Assembly: GCA_043742705.1 (NCBI GenBank) | Contig: JAYTXY010000192.1 | Span: forward strand, 1 to 5,004 | DNA from: JAPLDA01 sp043742705 | Lineage (GTDB): Bacteria; Bacteroidota; Bacteroidia; AKYH767-A; 2013-40CM-41-45 | Direction: 5' to 3' | Length of the DNA stretch: 5,004 nucleotides | In this document: positions 1 through 5,004 of the stretch, piece by piece | Layout: each line of letters begins with the position of its first letter | Position numbering within the stretch: position 1 is the first letter of the stretch | The notes under the pieces: generated by a model | The model's input: the letters and a program-made list of their open reading frames with translations, nothing else | What the model was told of the DNA's origin: nothing | Databases searched by the model: none | Made by a program: the position numbers and the translations under genes

Positions 1-1
1 C

Positions 2-1540
2 ACAAAAGAACTTTTAAAGAACCTGGATGATGTCATCTATGTGAAAATTTATTTGGATGGAGATCTTCCTCCCGGCTTTAAGCGTCTCCGCAACTCCACC
101 AAAGAATTGCTGGATGAATTTCGTGTGTATGCAAAAGACAACGTGGAATACCAGTTCATCGATCCTTCCGCGATTTCTGTTAAGGAGGAACGAAATAAGT
201 TGTATCAGCAGCTTGCGCAAAAAGGATTGCAACCAACCAACCTTGAGGAAAAACAAAAAGGAGGAACATCACAAAAAATAATTTTTCCCGGAGCAATCAT
301 CAGTTATCGTTCGGAAGAAATTCCGCTTCAACTTTTGAAAAGCCGCATCGGAAGTGGTGCAGAAGAAATGCTGAACAATTCCATCGAAGGATTGGAATAT
401 GATTTTGTGAAGAGCATCAAAAGTATTACGACTGACATCAAAACGCGAATTGCTTTCCTGCAAGGTCATGGAGAACTTAACACCCGACAGATTACAGATG
501 CTGCAAGAGCGTTGCAGGAATCTTATCGTGTCGATACAGTGGCGATCAACGGAAAACTGGATGCACTGAAAAACTTTAAAGCTCTCATCATTGCCAAACC
601 TGATTCAGCCTTTGATGAAAAAGATAAATTCGTCATTGACCAATTCATCATGAAAGGCGGAAGAGTGTTGTGGCTTCTTGACGTGATGCAGATTGAACTC
701 GACAGCTTGTCAGAAACGAGTACCAATGTCGCCATTGGAAAACAACTGAACCTTGACGACCAGCTTTTCAGGTACGGTGCACGGATCAATTACGACCTTG
801 TGATGGACATGCAGGCAGCGCCAATTCCCGTTATCACCGGAATGATGGGAAACCTACCACAGCAACAATTGTTTCCATGGTATTTTTCTCCGCTTATTAA
901 TCCTGTTTCTTCAAACCCGATTGTACACAACCTGAATGCAATCAAGCTTGAGTTTGCAAGTACGGTGGACACCATCGAAGCAGATAATGTGAAGAAGACC
1001 ATTCTTCTTTCTACTTCAAAATATTCCAAAGTGCTGATGGCTCCTGTTCGAGTGAGTCTGAATATTCTGAAAGACGATCCCGACCCGAATCAATTCAACC
1101 GTGCGAATCTTCCTGTCGGTGTTCTGCTCGAAGGAAAATTCAAATCCAATTTTACAAACAGAATTCCTGAAGCTCTTGCAAGTGCTCCTGAAATTGGCTT
1201 CACTGAATTGAGTGTCCCGACAAAAATGATTGTTGTATCCGATGGCGATGTGATTGCAAGTTACGTGAGTAAGAAAGGAAATATCTTTCCTCTTGGCTAC
1301 GATCGTTTCACGCAGCAAACCTATGGCAACAGAAACTTCATTTTGAATTGCGTGGATTATCTCTGCGATGATTCCGGTTTGATGACGTTGCGCGGAAAAG
1401 AATTCAAACTTCGTTTGCTCGACAAAGCCAAAACAGAAAATGGTTCCATTCGGTGGATCAATACCGTGCTGCCTATTCTGCTTATTATCCTGTACGGTTT
1501 CTTCCACACGTTGATGAGGAAAAGAAAATTTGAACGCTAA
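2..1540 (+). CDS. gldG: Gliding-motility ABC transporter auxiliary protein GldG (5' partial)
   Basis: GldG is the membrane-anchored extracytoplasmic component that works with GldA (ATPase) and GldF (permease) in the Bacteroidota gliding-associated ABC system; its substrate is unknown. The frame is open from base 2 to the TAA at 1538-1540, giving 512 visible residues. In-frame codons before the GTG at 41 read TKELLKNLDDVIY, which continues a typical GldG sequence, so that GTG is an internal valine and the true start lies left of the window. Family members are roughly 560 residues from memory, so only the N-terminal membrane anchor and a short stretch should be missing. Visible parts are an N-terminal alpha/beta segment with GDLPPGFKRL and LLDEFR, a central GIFT/ABC_transp_aux-like domain (LQGHGE near residue 153, then FVIDQFIMKGGRVLWLLD), and a C-terminal membrane helix at about residues 487-505 followed by the basic tail RKRKFER. 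The next gene follows after 9 bases, suggesting one transcript. Assignment is by sequence recognition, not a database search. Confidence 0.92.
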   Translation, partial: TKELLKNLDDVIYVKIYLDGDLPPGFKRLRNSTKELLDEFRVYAKDNVEYQFIDPSAISVKEERNKLYQQLAQKGLQPTNLEEKQKGGTSQKIIFPGAIISYRSEEIPLQLLKSRIGSGAEEMLNNSIEGLEYDFVKSIKSITTDIKTRIAFLQGHGELNTRQITDAARALQESYRVDTVAINGKLDALKNFKALIIAKPDSAFDEKDKFVIDQFIMKGGRVLWLLDVMQIELDSLSETSTNVAIGKQLNLDDQLFRYGARINYDLVMDMQAAPIPVITGMMGNLPQQQLFPWYFSPLINPVSSNPIVHNLNAIKLEFASTVDTIEADNVKKTILLSTSKYSKVLMAPVRVSLNILKDDPDPNQFNRANLPVGVLLEGKFKSNFTNRIPEALASAPEIGFTELSVPTKMIVVSDGDVIASYVSKKGNIFPLGYDRFTQQTYGNRNFILNCVDYLCDDSGLMTLRGKEFKLRLLDKAKTENGSIRWINTVLPILLIILYGFFHTLMRKRKFER

Positions 1541-1549
1541 CATAGTACG

Positions 1550-2599
1550 ATGAAAAAAAACAGAAACGTTCTTGTGATTGCACTCTGTCTTGCCCTGATT
1601 AGTGCTTTCCTTGTCTTTCAAAATAAAAAGGGAACCATCAAAGAAGAGCTTAAAGATTTTGCGGTGAACGATACTGCCGCCATTACAAAAATATTTCTTG
1701 CCAATAAGAAAAACAATTCGGTTTTATTGGAAAGGAAAGAGAAATTCTCGTGGATGGTCAACGGAAAATACCAGGTGGAACCGGGCATCATGAAGGTTCT
1801 TCTCTCCACAATAAAAAGTCTTTCAGTGAAAACGCGCGTGGCAAAAGCAGGATACAACGGTGTGATAAAAGATCTTGCCACTGAAGGAATCAAATGCGAG
1901 ATCTATCAGCACGATGAAAAAACTCCGATGAAAGTGTACTATGTCGGAGGATCAACAGCTGATGTACTCGGTACTTTTATGTTGCTTGAGAATTCAAGTT
2001 TACCTTTTGTGATGGAACTCCCGGGATTCCAAGGCTACCTTACTCCTCGTTATTCTCCGTTTGAACAGGATTGGAGAGATCGTGTGATTTTCAGTTACAA
2101 GCCCGAAGAGATAAAAAATATTACGATCAACTATTTTCAACAACCTGAAAAATCTTTTTCCATTGAACATTCAGCAAACCGTTTCAACATTTCTTCGCTT
2201 GTGTTGAAGCAAACCATTCAGCATATCGATTCAGTCGGACTAATTAACTACCTGTCATTTTTCAATTACCTCTGCTTTGAATCGCTTGACAAGGAATACA
2301 CACATGAACAGGTTGATTCCCTGAAAACAACAACACCGATCAATACCATAACGATTACTGATGTAAATGGAATTTCAAAAAGCATTACCACTTATCCAAA
2401 ACCGCTTACGATGCGCTCGCTGGCTCAATCCGATTCGTTAGGAAATCCGCTGAAATATGATCTTGACAGGTTGTACGCATTTACGGATGGCGGGAAAGAG
2501 TTCGTAGTGATCCAGTATTACGTGTTCGGAAAAATATTCCGTCAATTCAGTGATTTTGATATGGATAGGCGAAATACGAAGATGAAAATAAAGAAGTAA
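1550..2599 (+). CDS. DUF4340-like membrane-anchored protein, probable partner of GldG
   Basis: This is a 349-residue protein of unknown biochemical function. A basic start (MKKNRN) is followed by one hydrophobic helix at about residues 7-24 with no convincing cleavage site, so it is probably an inner-membrane signal anchor with the rest in the periplasm. The soluble part has the DUF4340 style: a FSWMVNGKYQVEPGIM segment near residues 66-81, then the well-marked stretch YVGGSTADVLGTFML (131-145), PGFQGYLTPRYSPFEQDW (158-175) and WRDRVIF (175-181), which I associate with Bacteroidota members of the family. The rest looks like alternating strands and helices with no catalytic motif. The ATG at 1550 is chosen because it precedes the signal anchor and has A at -3 and -6, as favoured in this phylum; there is no Shine-Dalgarno. 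Codons 2-4 form an A8 run. The 9-bp gap after gldG, and the known habit of DUF4340 genes to follow GldG-family genes, suggest joint action with the GldF/GldG transporter. That role is inferred. Confidence 0.85.
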   Translation: MKKNRNVLVIALCLALISAFLVFQNKKGTIKEELKDFAVNDTAAITKIFLANKKNNSVLLERKEKFSWMVNGKYQVEPGIMKVLLSTIKSLSVKTRVAKAGYNGVIKDLATEGIKCEIYQHDEKTPMKVYYVGGSTADVLGTFMLLENSSLPFVMELPGFQGYLTPRYSPFEQDWRDRVIFSYKPEEIKNITINYFQQPEKSFSIEHSANRFNISSLVLKQTIQHIDSVGLINYLSFFNYLCFESLDKEYTHEQVDSLKTTTPINTITITDVNGISKSITTYPKPLTMRSLAQSDSLGNPLKYDLDRLYAFTDGGKEFVVIQYYVFGKIFRQFSDFDMDRRNTKMKIKK

Positions 2600-2649
2600 A
2601 ACCGCCTATTTTGTTTATCAACAATCTCCCTTTTTTGTGAACTAAATTT

Positions 2650-2657
2650 TATATTTG
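2650..2657 (+). promoter_or_regulatory. Probable Bacteroidota-type promoter -7 element for dnaN
   Basis: TATATTTG fits the TAnnTTTG -7 consensus used by the primary sigma factor of Bacteroidota. It lies in the AT-rich gap after the DUF4340-like gene, with a predicted transcript start near 2662-2666. A TTG at 2635-2637 is only 12 bases upstream, too close for the usual spacing of about 19, so the -33 element is poor or absent. The position would give dnaN its own promoter, with a leader of about 40 nt to the ATG at 2704 or about 118 nt to the ATG at 2782. Confidence 0.5.
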
Positions 2658-2689
2658 CAAGGTTTCATACGCAAATTTAACGTCACCCA

Positions 2690-2701
2690 TAAGTTAACTT
2701 A
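2690..2701. repeat. 12-bp perfect palindrome upstream of dnaN
   Basis: TAAGTTAACTTA is a perfect inverted repeat without a spacer, placed after the predicted transcription start and two bases before the ATG at 2704. It could be a binding site for a dimeric regulator, but one such 12-bp palindrome is expected by chance in about 5 kb, so function is unproven. It also contains the in-frame TAA (2695-2697) that limits the long dnaN frame. Confidence 0.25.
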
Positions 2702-2781
2702 CCATGAGCAAAAACAATCAGCCGAAAGATGATGTTGTATTAGAAATGCCATCTTCCAACTCTTCTAAAAATTATTCTCAC

Positions 2782-3903
2782 ATGAAATTTATTGTTTCCA
2801 GTTCGGGACTGCTCAGGCAGTTGCAGGCGATCAGCGGGGTTTTGAATACAAACAACCCTCTTCCTATTCTCGATAATTTTCTTTTCACTATTGAGAAAGG
2901 ATCGCTCACTGTTTCTGCTTCTGACCTTGAAACAACGATGACTACCCAGTTGCCTGTTGAAGCAAAGGCAAGCGGAAAGATTGCTGTTCCGGCAAAAATT
3001 CTGTTGGAGACATTGAAGACATTTCCCGAGCAGCCGCTCACTTTCACCATTGACGAAAAAACTTTTAACATTGAGATCAGTTCCGATTACGGAAAATATA
3101 AATTGACAGGCTTTGACGGACAAGAGTTTCCGAAGCTGCCCGTTCTCGAAGGAACAACGTCTCTTGAAATGCCTTCGAACGTAATGTTGAATGCTATTAA
3201 CAAAACTCTTTTTGCAACAGGTAACGATGAACTTCGTCCTGTGATGTCAGGTGTATTCTGCCAGTTGAGCAAGGACAACCTGACCTTTGTCGCTACGGAT
3301 GCTCACAAATTGGTTCGTTACAAACGGAATGATGCAAAAGCAAAATCAGAAGGAGTATTTATTCTTCCGAAAAAACCGCTGACCTTGTTGAAGAACGTGC
3401 TGACTGCGCAAGATGAAACATTAAAAATAAACTACAACGACAACAATGCTTTCTTCGAGTTCGGAAATATTTCTCTGATCTGTCGTTTGATTGACGGACG
3501 TTACCCGAATTACGAGGCTGTAATTCCTGTTGAGAATCCGAATAAACTTACCATTGACCGAGCTTCATTGTTAAACTCAGTGAGACGTGTTTCTATTTTC
3601 TCAAACAAGACAACTCACCAGGTTCGTTTAAGAATTAACGGAAGTGAATTACATATCAGTGCCGAGGACCTGGATTTTGCAAACGAAGCGAACGAACGCC
3701 TCTCTTGTCAATACACCGGAGAAGATATGGAGATTGGTTTCAACGCACGTTTCCTCACCGAGATGCTCAGCAACCTCGACAGCGAGCAAATCAACATTGA
3801 AATGTCAGCACCTAACCGCGCAGGCATCCTAACTCCCGCGGAAGGAAAAAACAGCGAAGAAGATATCCTGATGCTGGTGATGCCTGTGATGTTGAATAAT
3901 TAA
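2782..3903 (+). CDS. dnaN: DNA polymerase III subunit beta (sliding clamp)
   Basis: DnaN forms the ring-shaped dimer that tethers DNA polymerase III and other replication and repair proteins to DNA in the cytoplasm. From the ATG at 2782 the product has 373 residues, close to the usual length, and begins MKFIVSSS, matching the conserved MKF start of beta clamps. Conserved landmarks run in order: LNTNNPLPILDNFLF (21-35), ASDLETTM (46-53), GKIAVPAKIL (65-74), RPVMSGV (152-158), the partner-binding-cleft segment TDAHKL (172-177), GRYPNYEAVIP (239-249) and the C-terminal MPVML (367-371), equivalent to MPMRL in E. coli. All three clamp domains are present and intact. The frame is also open upstream to an ATG at 2704, which would add 26 Ser/Asn-rich residues. 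I prefer 2782 because family alignment begins there, although 2704 has A at -3 and lies nearer the promoter. No Shine-Dalgarno precedes either start. A strong terminator follows. Linkage of gldG and dnaN is seen in other Bacteroidota, from memory. Confidence 0.97.
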   Translation: MKFIVSSSGLLRQLQAISGVLNTNNPLPILDNFLFTIEKGSLTVSASDLETTMTTQLPVEAKASGKIAVPAKILLETLKTFPEQPLTFTIDEKTFNIEISSDYGKYKLTGFDGQEFPKLPVLEGTTSLEMPSNVMLNAINKTLFATGNDELRPVMSGVFCQLSKDNLTFVATDAHKLVRYKRNDAKAKSEGVFILPKKPLTLLKNVLTAQDETLKINYNDNNAFFEFGNISLICRLIDGRYPNYEAVIPVENPNKLTIDRASLLNSVRRVSIFSNKTTHQVRLRINGSELHISAEDLDFANEANERLSCQYTGEDMEIGFNARFLTEMLSNLDSEQINIEMSAPNRAGILTPAEGKNSEEDILMLVMPVMLNN

Positions 3904-3945
3904 TCCGTAGAATTTATTTGCCGAAATAAAATACGTAACCGTTTA

Positions 3946-3984
3946 AAAAAAAGCTTCAGCGTTTCACACACTGAAGCTTTTTTT
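3946..3984. terminator. Bidirectional intrinsic terminator between dnaN and the convergent gene
   Basis: GCTTCAG (3953-3959) pairs with CTGAAGC (3971-3977) across an 11-base loop. The stem is extended by seven A-T pairs between the A-tract at 3946-3952 and the T-tract at 3978-3984. The T-tract serves as the U-run for dnaN transcripts, and the A-tract serves as the U-run for the gene converging from the right, so one hairpin can end both. It lies 42 bases after the dnaN stop and 17 bases past the stop of the reverse-strand gene. Confidence 0.9.
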
Positions 3985-4001
3985 ATATCCAAAAACCTGA
4001 A

Positions 4002-5004
4002 TTAATTCTTAATCACCTTAACGGTGCAATTTTTTTTTTCATCATCAAGAATCTGAACCATATAAACCCCTTTCTTAATAGAAGCGACATCACCGAATGT
4101 AAATGAGTTAGTGCCTGTTCCGGTAATCATTTGTTCACTACTGATGAGCATTCCAAACTGACTTAAAAGTCTTATTTCCACAACTCCTTCTTTCGGAGAG
4201 TTTAAATCAACACGAAGGTTATTTTCAAAAGGATTGGGACCGAAATAAGTAATTCTGAATTCTTCTTCGCGTGATTTAAAATTGACATGAATCGGATTGA
4301 ACTTAACACTGCTGCCGTCATAATCTGTCTGGCGAAGCCTGTAGTAATTGTCTCCTTTTATCGGTGACTCATCAATAAACTTGTATCCGTTTTCCATGGT
4401 GCTGTTACCACTTCCCTGAACTCTTCCGATTTCATAAAAATCAATTCCATCTGCGCTTCGTTCGATGGTGAAGTGGTCGTTGTTAATTTCTGATGCTGTA
4501 ATCCAGGTAAGCTCCGTAACATTATTTTTTATTTCCCCTGAGAATCGTTTTAATAAAATAGGCAACAAGACTGTTCCTGAATATGGAGTCGAAGGGCTTA
4601 GAACAATAGTTCCGGTAGCTCCTTTCGTAGCACCATTCGGTGTGAAAGGATCTGTTCCGGTAGATGTTGTAGTGCCATTCACTCCGCCTGATGCACTTCG
4701 CGTTAGTGATGTAGCGTTTGTTGTTGCAATATAGCCACCACCACCGCCACCGCCTGGTCCCTCTGCTTCCGTGCTTGCATCATTCTGATCACCGCCTTTT
4801 CCACCCTTTGTATTGATGGTAAGACTGCTTATCGCTGCTCCGCGTGAATAAATAATAACTGTTCCTCCGCCACCGCCACCACCAACTGCATCGCTGCTTC
4901 CGGCAGCAACTACATTTGCAGCATCTGATCCGTTGGCAGTGATTGTTCCTGAACCGGAACATGTTCCTCCAGTGAGAAGATAAACTATTCCACCGCCATT
5001 TCCT
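4002..5004 (-). CDS. Glycine-rich secreted protein with T9SS type A sorting domain (5' partial)
   Basis: The reverse-strand frame is open from the right edge to the TAA at 4004-4002, giving 333 visible C-terminal residues; the N-terminus and any signal peptide lie outside the window. The GTG at 4682 is an internal valine, because glycine-rich coding sequence continues unbroken upstream of it. Three regions are visible. Residues 1 to about 145 are low-complexity Gly/Ser/Thr/Ala sequence with two seven-glycine runs, each followed by a short beta-strand-like stretch. Residues about 147-240 form a beta-sandwich-like module common in Bacteroidota exoproteins, with LTWITASEINNDHFTIERS and NYYRLRQTDYDG. 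Residues about 253-333 are a T9SS C-terminal domain with FGPNPFENNL, GVYMVQI and the final KVIKN. The T9SS would carry it across the outer membrane, where the C-terminal domain is normally removed and the protein attached to the surface or released. Its function may be adhesin-like or structural, but no enzyme motif is visible to decide. An A10 tract lies in the last codons. It converges with dnaN. Confidence 0.93.
   Translation of the reverse strand, partial: GNGGGIVYLLTGGTCSGSGTITANGSDAANVVAAGSSDAVGGGGGGGTVIIYSRGAAISSLTINTKGGKGGDQNDASTEAEGPGGGGGGGYIATTNATSLTRSASGGVNGTTTSTGTDPFTPNGATKGATGTIVLSPSTPYSGTVLLPILLKRFSGEIKNNVTELTWITASEINNDHFTIERSADGIDFYEIGRVQGSGNSTMENGYKFIDESPIKGDNYYRLRQTDYDGSSVKFNPIHVNFKSREEEFRITYFGPNPFENNLRVDLNSPKEGVVEIRLLSQFGMLISSEQMITGTGTNSFTFGDVASIKKGVYMVQILDDEKKNCTVKVIKN
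4005..4247 (-). other. T9SS type A C-terminal sorting domain coding region
   Basis: About 80 residues match the Por_Secre_tail / type A sorting-domain pattern: an opening YFGPNPFENNLRVDL, a central V-x-I-R-L-L-S-Q-F-G-M strand pair, then GVYMVQI, and a lysine-rich end KVIKN at the very C-terminus. In this family the domain directs export by the type IX system and is usually cleaved during surface attachment. Here the last ten codons include a ten-base A run. Confidence 0.9.
4278..4565 (-). other. Beta-sandwich-like module preceding the sorting domain
   Basis: This segment encodes the stretch from LPILLKRFSGEI through LTWITASE, NNDHFTIERSADG, FYEIGRVQGSGNS and NYYRLRQTDYDGS. The pattern (L-x-W-x-T-A-S-E, then F-x-I-E-R-S-x-D-G, then Y-Y-R-L-R-Q-x-D-x-D-G) recurs just ahead of T9SS sorting domains in many Bacteroidota exoproteins. 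From the alternating hydrophobic residues it is probably an Ig/FN3-like fold acting as a spacer or stalk. No binding residue can be named. Confidence 0.75.
4734..5004 (-). repeat. Degenerate glycine-rich repeats of about 40 residues
   Basis: Read in the reverse-strand frame, three related units can be seen: GNGGGIVYLLTGG...SGTITANGSDA, then a seven-glycine run with TVIIYSRGA...SSLTINTKGGKGG, then a second seven-glycine run with YIATTN. Each begins with glycines and continues with a short hydrophobic strand; the first two then add an S-x-T-I-x strand and end in a small-residue linker. The period is about 40-43 residues. Glycine codons are mixed (GGT, GGC, GGA), so this is a protein-level repeat and not a simple DNA repeat. 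More units may lie beyond the right edge. Confidence 0.65.

Noticed and set aside
41..43. GTG as the start of gldG
   Set aside because: The same frame is open to the left edge and the upstream codons (TKELLKNLDDVIY) fit the GldG family, so the GTG is an internal valine.
1568..1588. Lipoprotein signal (Cys at residue 13 of the DUF4340-like protein)
   Set aside because: The residue before Cys is Leu (IALC), which does not fit the lipobox; the Cys sits inside the hydrophobic anchor.
1016..1621. A 201-codon reverse-strand open frame across the end of gldG
   Set aside because: It lies opposite clear coding sequence of gldG and the next gene, shows no recognisable domain, and its composition looks like an antisense shadow.
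2615..2623. TTATCAACA as a DnaA box near dnaN
   Set aside because: It is one mismatch from TTATCCACA, stands alone, and no cluster or AT-rich unwinding region supports an origin here.
2611..2636. Hairpin TTGTT-TATC-AACAA followed by a T6 run, as a terminator for the gldG operon
   Set aside because: The stem is only 5 bp with one G-C pair and the T run starts six bases after it, so it is too weak to call.
4680..4682. GTG (reverse strand) as the start of the secreted-protein gene
   Set aside because: The frame stays open to the window edge and encodes glycine-rich repeats of the same style, so the start lies outside.
4465..4734. An 89-codon forward-strand open frame opposite the secreted-protein gene
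   Set aside because: It is antisense to well-supported T9SS-protein coding sequence and has no recognisable features of its own.

Overview
The window looks like chromosomal DNA of a member of the Bacteroidota. The evidence is a GldG-type gliding-motility ABC-transporter component, a DnaN with the sequence style of that phylum, a secreted protein ending in a type IX secretion (T9SS) C-terminal sorting domain, a promoter element of the TAnnTTTG type, and start codons without clear Shine-Dalgarno sequences. Genus or species cannot be assigned from this window.

Layout: (1) Positions 2-1540 (+) are gldG, whose 5' end lies outside the window; the frame is open to the left edge. (2) Nine bases later, 1550-2599 (+) encodes a 349-residue protein with one N-terminal membrane anchor, of the DUF4340-like type that accompanies GldG-family genes. 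The spacing implies co-transcription with gldG. (3) A gap of 104 to 182 bp, depending on the dnaN start, carries a probable promoter -7 element and a 12-bp palindrome. (4) 2782-3903 (+) is dnaN, the DNA polymerase III sliding clamp, with a possible 26-codon N-terminal extension starting at 2704. (5) 3904-4001 is a convergent intergenic gap filled by a strong hairpin with an A-tract on one side and a T-tract on the other, a bidirectional terminator. (6) 4002 to the right edge (-) is the C-terminal 333 residues of a large secreted protein: degenerate glycine-rich repeats, then a beta-sandwich-like module common in Bacteroidota exoproteins, then the T9SS sorting domain.

Functionally, genes 1 and 2 probably form the envelope part of a GldF/GldG-type ABC system, while dnaN is a replication gene that likely has its own promoter. 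The reverse-strand gene is a probable cell-surface or secreted product. GldG and T9SS substrates are both linked to gliding and surface biology in this phylum, but nothing here shows that these particular genes cooperate.

No RNA gene, CRISPR array, insertion sequence or obvious undescribed system was found. The points most worth a second look are the A10 tract inside the sorting-signal codons of the secreted protein, its glycine-rich repeats, and the undecided dnaN start.
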